A stretch of DNA of 35,006 nucleotides from NCBI GenBank assembly GCA_964496035.1, contig CAZBXI010000010.1, positions 1-35,006 on the forward strand, read 5' to 3'. Below are positions 8,729 to 16,748 of this stretch, piece by piece (positions within the stretch are counted from its first letter, which is position 1; each line of letters starts with the position of its first letter). Under the pieces are notes generated by a model, which saw only the letters and a list, made by a program, of their open reading frames with translations, searched no databases and was not told where the DNA came from. This DNA comes from EX4484-217-1 sp964496035. Its GTDB lineage: Archaea; Thermoproteota; Thermoprotei_A; EX4484-217-1. The position numbers and the translations under genes are program-made.

Positions 8729-10005
8729 GCTTAAAAGAATTCTTAAACACCGTGGAAAACCACTTAGTTACCTACGATAAAGAAGTTAGTTGGAATTTAG
8801 AAGCTACAAAGATCATAGTAGAAAACGAGGGAAGACCTGTTCTCTTTAAGAGAATCTCTGGTTCACATTATCCCTTAGTTGCTAACGTACTTTACTCGAG
8901 AAGCACATTACATAACCTATTGAATGTTAGATCCGATGAAGAACTGTATTTGAAATTTTTAAAGGCACTATCAGAGCCTAGAAAGCTTTCCCAAGGCTCT
9001 ATAAGCTCCTCTTACACTAAGTTAAAAGAAGTTGACATGTCCTCTATGCCTATTTTAAAGTTCTATCCTGAGGATGGAGGTAGATATGTTACTTCAGCTA
9101 TAGTTTTAGCAGGCGATGGTGAAGGCAACTTTAATGCGTCTATACATAGGCTTATGCTTATAGGTAAAAACAGGTTTGCTATACGTATTGTACCTAGGCA
9201 TCTTTACTCTATGCTTATGAGGTTCAAGAGGTTAGGCAAGAATTTACCTGTTGTTATCCTTGTAGGAACACATCCTTTAATCATGCTTTCCTCTGCTTTT
9301 TCTCCACCTTACGGTGTTTACGAAATCGAAGTAGCTAATAGTGTTTTAAGTGGAGCTATTAAAGCCGACTACTTAACAGAACTAGATATTCCTACACCCT
9401 TAGTTTCAGAGATGATCTGGGTCGGGGAAATAAGTGCTTTTGAGATGCATAGTGAAGGACCTTTTGTAGACATCTTAGGCACGTATGATATTGTTAGAAA
9501 GCAGCCTGTTTTACACGTTAATGAGGTTTGGGTTAGAGAAGAGGCAATGTTTCAAGAAGTACTTCCAGGAGGTTTTGAGCATAGGCTACTCATGGGGTTT
9601 CCTAGGGAAGTAACTATATGGGATGCTGTTAGGAAAGTTGTTCCTAAGGTTAAATCTGTTAGGCTGACCCCTGGAGGAGCCGGTTGGCTACATGCAGTGA
9701 TTTCGATTGAGAAGCAAACAGAGGGGGACGGGAAAAACGCTATATTAGCTGCTTTCGCCGCCCATCCTAGCCTTAAACATGTAGTTGTAGTTGATACAGA
9801 TATAGATGTTGATAGAGTTGAAGACGTTGAATGGGCTATAGCTACAAGGTTTAGAGCAGATAGAGACCTTATAATTGTTAAAAATGTTAAGGGATCAACT
9901 CTAGACCCTGTTTCAGAAAACGGATTAACAGCTAAAATGGGACTGGATGCAACAATACCCTTAGATAAACCTAGAAAGCTTTTTGAGAAAGCTAAACTAG
10001 ACTAA
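8716..10005 (+). CDS. UbiD-family anhydromevalonate phosphate decarboxylase
   Basis: A 429-aa UbiD-like, prenylated-FMN-dependent decarboxylase. UbiD hallmarks seen: GRPVLFKRISGSHYPLVAN at the N-terminus, GRYVTSAIVLAGD, MLIGKNRFAIRIVPRH, and in the second half EMHSEGPFVDILGTYD and HVVVVDTDIDVDRVEDVEWA. In archaea such as Aeropyrum a UbiD homologue decarboxylates trans-anhydromevalonate 5-phosphate to isopentenyl phosphate. The two following genes encode both subunits of the aconitase-X enzyme that makes this substrate, so that function is strongly suggested here rather than a ubiquinone role. The start overlaps the Clp1 gene by 13 nt. No UbiX flavin prenyltransferase gene is in the window. 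Confidence 0.88.
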   Translation: MVSLSLKEFLNTVENHLVTYDKEVSWNLEATKIIVENEGRPVLFKRISGSHYPLVANVLYSRSTLHNLLNVRSDEELYLKFLKALSEPRKLSQGSISSSYTKLKEVDMSSMPILKFYPEDGGRYVTSAIVLAGDGEGNFNASIHRLMLIGKNRFAIRIVPRHLYSMLMRFKRLGKNLPVVILVGTHPLIMLSSAFSPPYGVYEIEVANSVLSGAIKADYLTELDIPTPLVSEMIWVGEISAFEMHSEGPFVDILGTYDIVRKQPVLHVNEVWVREEAMFQEVLPGGFEHRLLMGFPREVTIWDAVRKVVPKVKSVRLTPGGAGWLHAVISIEKQTEGDGKNAILAAFAAHPSLKHVVVVDTDIDVDRVEDVEWAIATRFRADRDLIIVKNVKGSTLDPVSENGLTAKMGLDATIPLDKPRKLFEKAKLD

Positions 10006-10020
10006 GTATGGTTTAATACA

Positions 10021-11214
10021 ATGTACTTAACCAGGGAAGAAGAAGCTATCCTATCTGGAGAACACGGTCCTGAATATCAGAAAGCTATGAAGGTTCTTGT
10101 GAAGCTTGGAGAGGCCCTTGGAGCAGAAAGGCTTGTTAAAGTAGTTCATGCCCACATCTCAGGGATATCTTATCAGAATATTGGTGATGCTGGTTTAGAA
10201 TTTCTCGAAGAATACTCTAAGGTTAAGGTTCGAACATATACTACATCTAACCCTCTAGGTTTTGACATGAATTTATGGAGAGAAATGGGGATCCCAGAAG
10301 AATTCTATGCTAAGCAGTTAAGAATAGTTAAAGCCTTAAGAAGAATGGGGGTTAATGAAACATTCACGTGTACACCATATTACATACGCAAACCCTTAGT
10401 TGGCGAACATTTAGCCTGGGGAGAGTCCAACGCAGTACTATATGCTAATTCTGCTTGTGGCGCTAGAACTAATCGTGAAGGAGGTCCAAGCACTGTTTTT
10501 GCTGCTTTAATAGGGAAAGTCCCTTACATGGGAGTTCACGTCGATGAGAACAGAGTACCACAAGTATTAATTAAAGTAAATGCACCATTGAGAGACCAAT
10601 TATATGCAGGGATTTTAGGGTATATTGTGGGTACATATGTTAAAGATAAAGTACCGCTAATAAGAAACATTGGAAAAATAACAGACGATATGGTTAAAGC
10701 ACTATGTGCTGGTTTAGGTACTTCCTCATCAACACCACTATGTTTTCTCGAAAACATTTCTCCTGAAATCCCGAAAATGAAGTTGAAATATTCAGAGCTA
10801 GAGAAGGCGGAAATAGATGCCCAAAGCTTCAAGGATGTTATTGAAACCTATGAAACTTTGGATTCTGCAGATACTGTGTTCTTAGGTTGTCCCCACTTAT
10901 CATATGGAGAGATCATGGAGGTATATAGATACATTGGTAAATATGATAGGAAAGCAAAAACACCTATAATACTCGTTACGTCGCGTAAAGTGTTTGAAGA
11001 GATCCCTCCATATGTAAAATTGTTGTTTGAAAAGAAGAATATAAAGTTAATCAGGGACACATGTTTTGTTGTATCTCCTTTAAAATATTTAGGAATAAGA
11101 AAAGTGCTTACTAACTCTATCAAGCAGGCACACTACTTAAGTAACATTCATGGCGTGAAAGTAGGTTTATGTGAAACTAGAAAGTGTATAGGAATAGCTT
11201 TTGGAGAGAGGTAG
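10021..11214 (+). CDS. Phosphomevalonate dehydratase, large subunit (aconitase X catalytic)
   Basis: Large subunit (397 aa) of the aconitase-X-type [Fe-S] enzyme that dehydrates mevalonate 5-phosphate to trans-anhydromevalonate 5-phosphate. Family features: LTREEEAILSGEHG at the start, HAHISGISYQNIGDAGLEF, TCTPYYIRKP, LAWGESNAVLYANSACGARTNREGG and VFLGCPHLSYGEI. The Cys residues in TCTPYY, SACGART and GCPH are candidate cluster ligands. It follows the UbiD-like gene by 15 nt and precedes the small subunit by 7 nt. With the decarboxylase it forms the archaeal mevalonate branch supplying isoprenoid chains for the lipid genes carS and GGGPS also in this window. Confidence 0.9.
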   Translation: MYLTREEEAILSGEHGPEYQKAMKVLVKLGEALGAERLVKVVHAHISGISYQNIGDAGLEFLEEYSKVKVRTYTTSNPLGFDMNLWREMGIPEEFYAKQLRIVKALRRMGVNETFTCTPYYIRKPLVGEHLAWGESNAVLYANSACGARTNREGGPSTVFAALIGKVPYMGVHVDENRVPQVLIKVNAPLRDQLYAGILGYIVGTYVKDKVPLIRNIGKITDDMVKALCAGLGTSSSTPLCFLENISPEIPKMKLKYSELEKAEIDAQSFKDVIETYETLDSADTVFLGCPHLSYGEIMEVYRYIGKYDRKAKTPIILVTSRKVFEEIPPYVKLLFEKKNIKLIRDTCFVVSPLKYLGIRKVLTNSIKQAHYLSNIHGVKVGLCETRKCIGIAFGER

Positions 11215-11221
11215 TTTAATA

Positions 11222-11623
11222 ATGGAGTTTAAAGGTAGAGGTTTAGTTGAAGGTTACGCTGAAGGTATTGCTCTTGTTTCGAAAGAACCTATTTCGTTCT
11301 TAGGAGATATAGACCCGAAAACAGGGACTATAATTAGGAAGGACCATGAACTCTACGGTTTAACCGTTAAAGATAAAGTATTTGTTTTTCCATATGGTAA
11401 GGGAAGTACTGTAGGTTCTTATATCATTTACCGGTTAAGAAAAAATAACGTTGCACCGAAGGCTATTTTGAACGTAAGAAGTGATCCTGTAGTTATTATT
11501 GGATGTGTAATATCTGATATTCCTTTAGTAGACATGTTATCTGAAAAATTTTTCAAGAAAATAAGAAGTGGGGATAAAGTTATAGTTGATGCATATAAGG
11601 GTGTAGTAAGAATACTGAAGTGA
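11222..11623 (+). CDS. Phosphomevalonate dehydratase, small subunit (aconitase X swivel)
   Basis: Swivel-domain partner of the preceding gene, 133 aa from the ATG at 11222. The frame extends back to 11201, but GAGAGGTAG just upstream gives a good ribosome binding site for 11222 and the family begins near MEFKGRGLVEGYAEG. Conserved motifs: ALVSKEPISFLGDIDPKTG, then FPYGKGSTVGSYI with the family's conserved Ser in GKGST, and VIIGCVISDIPLVD. The subunit closes over the Fe-S active site. Thymidylate kinase starts 11 nt after its stop, so the run from 6790 to 12245 is probably one transcript. Confidence 0.9.
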   Translation: MEFKGRGLVEGYAEGIALVSKEPISFLGDIDPKTGTIIRKDHELYGLTVKDKVFVFPYGKGSTVGSYIIYRLRKNNVAPKAILNVRSDPVVIIGCVISDIPLVDMLSEKFFKKIRSGDKVIVDAYKGVVRILK

Positions 11624-11633
11624 GGAATCAGAT

Positions 11634-12245
11634 TTGCGTAAGAAAGGAATTTTAATAGCTATCGAAGGACTTGATGGATCAGGTAAGACAACAATATCGA
11701 AAGCCATAGTTAAATGGTTAAATAGCATAGGTTTAGACGCCGTGTATACAGCTGAACCTTCAACATCACCTATAGGTGAGCTTATAAGAAGCAAAATCAT
11801 CCTTGGAGAATTTAGGAGGGACGCTAGGATAGAAGCACTTCTTTTTGCTGCAGATAGGCTTTGGCATGTGCTTTATGAGATAAAGCCTCTACTTGAGAAG
11901 AAGATAGTGGTTACTGATAGATACTATTTTTCATCCATAGCATATCAGGGAGCCTTAGGCGTAGATTTAGAGTGGATTAAAACGCTTAACAAATTCGTAA
12001 TAAAACCTGATTTAGCAATATACATAGACGTTACTCCTGAGGAAGCTCTTGCAAGGAAGAAGAAGGAAGGACTTAAGGTTCTTTTCGAAAACCTTGAATA
12101 CTTAAGGAGAGTTAGGCAGTTATATTTAGACATGGTAAAGGATGGGGAACTACGTTTAGTAAATGGGATGAAGAGGCTGGAAGAAGTTCTTAACGACGTT
12201 AAATCTATTATTGGTAACTTACTTTTTAAAGGAAGAACCTCTTAA
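11634..12245 (+). CDS. tmk: Thymidylate kinase
   Basis: dTMP kinase, 203 aa, the usual length. P-loop EGLDGSGKTT at residues 11-20, the DRYYFSSIAYQG block (D-R-Y motif near residues 89-91) and KPDLAIYIDVTPEEALARKK leading into the lid. It phosphorylates dTMP to dTDP for DNA synthesis. TTG start at 11634, 11 nt after the aconitase X small subunit. Its 3' end overlaps by 27 bp, tail to tail, with the UPF0148 gene on the other strand. Confidence 0.92.
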   Translation: MRKKGILIAIEGLDGSGKTTISKAIVKWLNSIGLDAVYTAEPSTSPIGELIRSKIILGEFRRDARIEALLFAADRLWHVLYEIKPLLEKKIVVTDRYYFSSIAYQGALGVDLEWIKTLNKFVIKPDLAIYIDVTPEEALARKKKEGLKVLFENLEYLRRVRQLYLDMVKDGELRLVNGMKRLEEVLNDVKSIIGNLLFKGRTS

Positions 12246-12590
12246 ACTCCTTATCTTCTCAAGTATTTCAAGCCATAGTTTCAGAGATTCAAGCATATCC
12301 TTACTTACCATATCCGCATTTAAGGTTCTAAGTGAATCGTTTAGCTGAACTATTTTAGAGACAACAGTTCTTTCTAAGTTTTCAAGAGCAATTGAAGATG
12401 TTGCTGCGACTCTTTCTGCCTCATCCTTTACTATGTAAAATCTTGTACCGCAAACAGGGCAAATAACCTCCCCTGATCTAAGCTTGAATAGAGGGACCTT
12501 ATCTACAGGACACGTCATTGAAAGCATTGTAGCTCCTGCTTTTAATAACTCAGCCATTTTTCTGATGTAGTTTTTCTCTATGCGCTTCAC
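12219..12590 (-). CDS. UPF0148 zinc-ribbon protein (SSSCA1/Sjogren autoantigen-like)
   Basis: A small archaeal protein of about 123 aa. Signature: KMAELLKAGATMLSMTCP, KVPLFKLRSGEVICPVCG. The zinc ribbon seems reduced: TCPVDKVPLF carries one Cys where a pair is usual, while CPVCG keeps two. The rest is a coiled-coil helix (AERVAATSSIALENLERT and on). I start at the GTG at 12590 because GGAGG lies 11 nt before it. Function is unknown; eukaryotic relatives are linked to mitotic and autoantigen proteins. It is divergent from UPF0147, a frequent archaeal companion. Confidence 0.8.
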   Translation of the reverse strand: MKRIEKNYIRKMAELLKAGATMLSMTCPVDKVPLFKLRSGEVICPVCGTRFYIVKDEAERVAATSSIALENLERTVVSKIVQLNDSLRTLNADMVSKDMLESLKLWLEILEKIRSLRGSSFKK

Positions 12591-12683
12591 TTTCTGAAAC
12601 TCCTCCGAAAGGACTTTAAACTTAAAGTATCCTAAATATATTACTGCATATGTAGAATAGTTCTGAAAAGAGGTGTAGCATCC

Positions 12684-12956
12684 ATGGCCGCTAGGGTTGA
12701 AGATAGGGAGGCAAAAATTAAAATGGCCATAATGATGCTTATGGCAATAATAAATGATACAAGTGTTCCACGTAACATTAGAAGAGCATGTACCGAAGCA
12801 ATTAAGCATTTACAAAATCCAACTCTAAGCTATGGTGTTAGAGCAGCTAACGCGATAAGCGTATTAGATGAAATATCTCAAGACCCTAATATGCCTCCCT
12901 ACGCTAGGACAAGAATATGGAATGTCGTAACCTTATTAGAAACTGTAAGAGATTAG
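12684..12956 (+). CDS. UPF0147 family protein
   Basis: An all-helical 90-aa archaeal protein with the conserved series MLMAIINDTSVPRNIRRACTEAI, LQNPTLSYGVRAANAISVLDEIS and QDPNMPPYARTRIWNVVTLLE. It is HEAT-like in appearance and very conserved in archaea, but I know of no demonstrated function. It is divergent from UPF0148 with 93 bp between starts; TATA-like stretches in that gap (for example 12634-12645) could serve either gene. FAU-1 follows on the same strand 45 nt later. Confidence 0.85.
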   Translation: MAARVEDREAKIKMAIMMLMAIINDTSVPRNIRRACTEAIKHLQNPTLSYGVRAANAISVLDEISQDPNMPPYARTRIWNVVTLLETVRD

Positions 12957-13001
12957 GCAAATATATTCCTGGCTAAATCTTCATCTTAACGTGGGACCTT
13001 A

Positions 13002-14492
13002 ATGGTGAACGTTAGAGTTAGAGGCATTCATGCAACAGCACTAGCTAAAATACTTTTAGAGAGAGGATTTAACATAGTACATGCGTCGAAGAAGATTAAG
13101 GAGAGATTCAAAATAGTCGAAAATAGGATTCCACCTGACGTTACCATTAAGGATCTTGAAGAAAAACATGGGGTCATTGTCTTAGGAGAATATGAGAAAG
13201 CAGAAAAAGTATATAATACATTACTAGATGTTCTCCCCGAAACTTTCTCATGGAAAAGTAAAATACCTCACCATGCAATAGTTAAAGGCATAGTCATTAA
13301 GATAGTAGAAGGTAAAAGTATTATAGACTTGGGAGGAATACATGGCGAACTAGATGAGGAGTTAAACGTAGGAGAGGAAGTTATAGTAGACATAAACAGA
13401 CCTCTTTTACCGCCTTCAAACATAGCTAAGCTTTCAAGAAGATACACTGTTCATGGCAAATATTCCGCACTAATATATGGGCTTAAAGGAAAGGTCATAG
13501 TTAGTAGACATATAATAGATCCTAAGGTTAGAAGAAACTTACAAACATTAGCCAGCCTTATGAAAATAGAAGGTAATTGGGGTATTAAGTGGAGAAGTTC
13601 TGCAGTACTTGCGGGAATCGATGATCTAATGATGGATGTTCAAGAAACGCTTAAGAAAGCAGAAGAAATACTTAAGAAAGCAGAAAAAGCATCTCCTGGA
13701 GAAATGGTGTATAAGGGAAGATTTTTCGGCATAATAGGTTTTACAAGTACTACGAGAAAATACCTTGACAATGTAAGAAACGAGATACTACCAACCATTA
13801 TGGGCCATCATATGTTGAAGTCTATGGACAATAACATGGTTAATTTAGTGGATTATACTGAATATCTCCTATCCAAGTTTATTTCAAATAGGGAGAAACT
13901 ATCAGAAGGCTTAATGGAATACCTTATTGAGAATCTTAAGGAACGCAGAAGGATAGAGATAGAGCACATATCTTTACTGAGTAATGAAGTTAAAACATTG
14001 ACTCCGGGGTCGATTTTAACAGTAAAGTATAGTAATGGAGAAATCTATGGTGTTGTTAAAAGAGTTTTTAGAAGTAAGGGGATATTTGATGGTTTAAATA
14101 TTCCTAAGGAGAGAGGGGATTATGATATAATGGAGTTTTCCACTAACGGCTATGTACTTCTCCATAAATATTACTCGAAGAATGGCGTGTTCAAGGGAAT
14201 ATACGTCAATATAAACACACCCCCGGAAATTTCTTGCGGGAAAATAAGATACTATGATTTAGAAATAGATGTGGTAATGGCAGCTGATAAGGAACCGAAA
14301 ATTATTGATTCTGAAAAGCTGAATGAAGCTCTAAGTGAGAATATAGTTTCAGAACATCTCTTCAAAAAGTACAGGAGAATAGCTGAAAACATTTTAAAAT
14401 ACCTAGAAAAACATAGTATGCCCGAGAAGCTAAGCTTAGAAGAGCTATTAGAGAATGTAGGAGCTACAACAGCTAAACTAAAAAACTTCTGA
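13002..14492 (+). CDS. FAU-1-type RNA-binding protein (RNase E/G-like N-domain plus DUF402)
   Basis: A 496-aa archaeal FAU-1 homologue. The N-terminal half resembles the RNase E/G-type S1-like region (VKGIVIKIVEGKSIIDLGGIHGEL, LLPPSNIAKLSRRYTVHGKYSALI). The C-terminal third is a DUF402 domain (YVLLHKYYSKNGVFKGIYVNI, CGKIRYYDLEIDVV). FAU-1 from Pyrococcus binds AU-rich RNA and is reported to act in 5S rRNA maturation. The middle contains two near-identical lysine-rich stretches (LKKAEEILKKAEKA), a short internal duplication. It is followed after 26 nt by tRNA-Leu on the same strand. Confidence 0.82.
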   Translation: MVNVRVRGIHATALAKILLERGFNIVHASKKIKERFKIVENRIPPDVTIKDLEEKHGVIVLGEYEKAEKVYNTLLDVLPETFSWKSKIPHHAIVKGIVIKIVEGKSIIDLGGIHGELDEELNVGEEVIVDINRPLLPPSNIAKLSRRYTVHGKYSALIYGLKGKVIVSRHIIDPKVRRNLQTLASLMKIEGNWGIKWRSSAVLAGIDDLMMDVQETLKKAEEILKKAEKASPGEMVYKGRFFGIIGFTSTTRKYLDNVRNEILPTIMGHHMLKSMDNNMVNLVDYTEYLLSKFISNREKLSEGLMEYLIENLKERRRIEIEHISLLSNEVKTLTPGSILTVKYSNGEIYGVVKRVFRSKGIFDGLNIPKERGDYDIMEFSTNGYVLLHKYYSKNGVFKGIYVNINTPPEISCGKIRYYDLEIDVVMAADKEPKIIDSEKLNEALSENIVSEHLFKKYRRIAENILKYLEKHSMPEKLSLEELLENVGATTAKLKNF

Positions 14493-14518
14493 ATTGTTAT
14501 TTGTTTTACGGTAAATGT

Positions 14519-14606
14519 GCGGGGGTGCCCGAGCTAGGACAAAGGGGTCGGGCTTAGGCCCCGATGGCGTAGGCCTGCGTGGGTTCAAATCCCACCCCCC
14601 GCACCA
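14519..14606 (+). tRNA. tRNA-Leu(TAG), no intron
   Basis: Complete class II tRNA with encoded CCA. The acceptor GCGGGGG pairs with CCCCCGC. The anticodon stem TCGGG/CCCGA closes the loop CTTAGGC, giving anticodon TAG (14555-14557). A long variable arm (TGGCGTAGGCCTGCG region) follows, and the T arm is GTGGG-TTCAAAT-CCCAC. The length and variable arm fit Leu. Unlike tRNA-Ser, tRNA-Met and tRNA-Pro in this window it is uninterrupted. Confidence 0.95.
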
Positions 14607-14703
14607 AACTTTCTTAAGTTTCTTTATTCTCCCTAAAACATGCCACAAAAGCATAATAGTTGAAAAGTAGAGGTTTTAATGAAAAAGAGGTTCTAATTAA
14701 CTT

Positions 14704-14946
14704 CTACTCTACAACTATGGCTGTAACCGTTTTAGTGACACCCTCTATCTTATGTATCTCCCCTACAACTTTTTCTCCTAGGTCTTTAAGACTTTCCGCT
14801 TCAACTTTTGCTACGACATCGTATTCTCCTGTTACAGCATGTGCTTCAGAAACACCTTTAACTTTCCTAACTTTATCTAGAACTTCAAAAGCCTTACCTA
14901 CTTCCGTACATATTAAAACATAAGCTGTTATAGTCAGTTTATACAC
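14704..14946 (-). CDS. Stand-alone Lrp/AsnC ligand-binding (RAM) domain protein
   Basis: An 80-aa protein consisting only of the Lrp/AsnC C-terminal ligand-binding domain: TAYVLICTEVGKAFEVLDKV, SEAHAVTGEYDVVAKVEA and TVTAIVVE. There is no helix-turn-helix, so it probably acts as an effector-binding partner or sensor, forming dimers or octamers like other RAM proteins. A second, diverged copy lies at 19906-20166. The gene is on the strand opposite tRNA-Leu, with tRNA-Ser just upstream. The ligand cannot be predicted. Confidence 0.85.
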   Translation of the reverse strand: MYKLTITAYVLICTEVGKAFEVLDKVRKVKGVSEAHAVTGEYDVVAKVEAESLKDLGEKVVGEIHKIEGVTKTVTAIVVE

Positions 14947-14997
14947 CTCTCACATAATAACTACGTGTTTTCTCAAAATATGTTTTTAAGAAGATCT

Positions 14998-15113
14998 TGG
15001 CGCCGGGGGCGGGATTTGAACCCGCGCGCCCCGTAATGGGGCAGTGGGTCTCTCGCTTTAGCCGGAAATCTACGTCTCGAGCCCACCGCCTTAGGCCGCT
15101 CGGCCACCCCGGC
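14998..15113 (-). tRNA. tRNA-Ser(CGA) with a 26-nt intron at 37/38
   Basis: Class II tRNA read on the minus strand with encoded CCA. The acceptor GCCGGGG pairs with CCCCGGC, and the T arm is GCGGG-TTCAAAT-CCCGC. Anticodon stem GTGGG/CCCAC with loop CTCGAG-A after splicing gives anticodon CGA. The intron occupies 15050-15075. Its bulge-helix-bulge is canonical: the central helix CTCG/CGAG has four perfect pairs, the bulges are AGA and AGA, and cleavage after the second base of each restores the loop. This is the standard position for archaeal tRNA introns. Confidence 0.95.
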
Positions 15114-15159
15114 TCGTTATCTATGTGTTTCTGACTTCTATTTAACACTTTAAGGTTTT

Positions 15160-16086
15160 TCACAGAGGAAGTAATGGTGGTTTCTCATCATAGGCTACTT
15201 CTTTGAACTCTTTTAAGAATCTCCTCACGTGTTTAGGCAAGTTGAACATGTGCATGTGTGTTTCTCCATCGTAGAATTTAAGCTCACCCTCTACTCTCTC
15301 GCTTATTCTCTTGTTTATTTCCTCCTGTGATAATCTACCTGGATCCCATGTGTCTGAGGCTGCTATGAAGCTCCATATCGTATGGAATGAGGGAATATGG
15401 ACATTGTACGTTCTAACAACTTTGAACACCTTCTTTAAAGTATTGTATATCATACCATGTACTTTAGGTGAAGCAGCACATGAAGTAGCTTGAGTAACCA
15501 CTATACCGTTTTCTTTAAGTGCATTGTTTTTAAGCGCACTATAAAACTCGTAGGTGTATAGCTTATATGAGGGACCACCTGGTGTAGGATCTGTTAAGTC
15601 TAGTATTATGACGTCAAACTTTTCCTTAGATTGCTCAATATATTTTCTGCCATCAGCTATTATGAGGTTTACTTTCGGGTTCTCAAATGACCCCTTATGC
15701 CACTCCTTCAGATATTCCTTAGCAATTTTAATTACCTCCTCATCTATATCAACCATAACGACTTTTTTAACAGTTTTATGTCTTAAGACCTCTCTTAATA
15801 CTGCTCCTTCACCCCCACCTAAAACTAAAACAGATTCTGGATAGGGATGAGCAATCATTATCGGGTGAACAAGGGCCTCATGATATATCCACTCGTCTGT
15901 AACCGAGGACTGTACTTTCCCATCAAGTATTAAGGTCTTACCGTATACGGGTAATTCAACAACTTCTACAAATTGATACTTAGAATACCCTATGAAGTAT
16001 ATTTTCCTTATAGCCATAGCAATATATCTTTCGGGATCTATCCATTCAAAATGCCAAACATATTTAAACTCAGGTTCTTCCACCAA
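15160..16086 (-). CDS. speE: Spermidine synthase-like aminopropyltransferase
   Basis: A 308-aa polyamine aminopropyltransferase. The N-terminal beta part has TLILDGKVQSSVTDEWIYHE (substrate gatekeeping region). The Rossmann core follows with VLVLGGGEGAVLREV (GGGEG at 90-94), VVMVDIDEEV, ADGRKYI, and the catalytic DLTDP near 163-167. It transfers an aminopropyl group from decarboxylated SAM to a diamine or agmatine; in thermophilic archaea the acceptor is often agmatine, which cannot be decided here. Polyamines stabilise nucleic acids in thermophiles. It lies downstream of, and codirectional with, endonuclease dU and orc1. Confidence 0.9.
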   Translation of the reverse strand: MVEEPEFKYVWHFEWIDPERYIAMAIRKIYFIGYSKYQFVEVVELPVYGKTLILDGKVQSSVTDEWIYHEALVHPIMIAHPYPESVLVLGGGEGAVLREVLRHKTVKKVVMVDIDEEVIKIAKEYLKEWHKGSFENPKVNLIIADGRKYIEQSKEKFDVIILDLTDPTPGGPSYKLYTYEFYSALKNNALKENGIVVTQATSCAASPKVHGMIYNTLKKVFKVVRTYNVHIPSFHTIWSFIAASDTWDPGRLSQEEINKRISERVEGELKFYDGETHMHMFNLPKHVRRFLKEFKEVAYDEKPPLLPL

Positions 16087-16118
16087 AACCTTACACCCTG
16101 AAAAAGAATAATGCTATT

Positions 16119-16748
16119 TTATTTTAAAACGTATTTTGAGAATATAAGTTTACCTAAAGTCGTAGCTATTTGCTTAGCTAATCTTAAAGGTTCAGGGTAA
16201 GCTCCTTTAACTAAGAGTTCCTTAATAATTTTCTGTGCTAGTAGAAGATCGATACCTAAAGGTTGTATGTATAGCTTGGTCTTATCCTTAACAACTTTAG
16301 ATATTTTAGCTTTTGCTCTAAACTTTTTAAGAATTGTTAATCTTTCCTTCCAATCTATAAAATGCTTTTTAAGTGCTTTTTCCACTTCTTCGTCCTTTGG
16401 TTTATCCTGGGTAACCACTATTACTGGTGTCTCAAATATTTCGTAGAGTCTCATAGGGTCTATGATGTTAAACCCAGCGTAGGTTATACCGCCTAAAAGA
16501 ATAACATCAAATAGTTTTCCTTCACTTTTAAAGTGTGCTAAAGCGTTAAGTGCTTTCTCAGTAGCGTCAAGCCCATCTATCTCTATTAATGTTAAATAAA
16601 CATCTACAGGGGTTATGTTGTCCGTGAATACTGAGGCTAGAACAGTGTATTGGCCTTTAGAGCCTTTGAGGGGTGGAGGGAAATATCCGTCTTCAAAACC
16701 TACAGCTTTAACGTTTAATAACGTCTTTAAGTCTTTGTTCTTCAGCAA
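16119..16748 (-). CDS. Endonuclease dU (DUF99 family)
   Basis: A 209-aa DUF99 protein. Conserved blocks: VKAVGFEDGYFPPP, QYTVLASVFTD, VILLGGITYAGFNIIDP and TPVIVVTQDKP. DUF99 members have been described as archaeal endonucleases cutting near deoxyuridine, so a role in repair of deaminated DNA is likely. The 5' end overlaps orc1 by 41 nt, coupling a repair nuclease to the replication initiator. The TTG at 16748 is the only reasonable start before the conserved region. Confidence 0.85.
   Translation of the reverse strand: MLKNKDLKTLLNVKAVGFEDGYFPPPLKGSKGQYTVLASVFTDNITPVDVYLTLIEIDGLDATEKALNALAHFKSEGKLFDVILLGGITYAGFNIIDPMRLYEIFETPVIVVTQDKPKDEEVEKALKKHFIDWKERLTILKKFRAKAKISKVVKDKTKLYIQPLGIDLLLAQKIIKELLVKGAYPEPLRLAKQIATTLGKLIFSKYVLK

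Noticed and set aside
14939..15163. Minus-strand frame across 14939-15163
   Set aside because: It is a translation of the tRNA-Ser gene and its intron.
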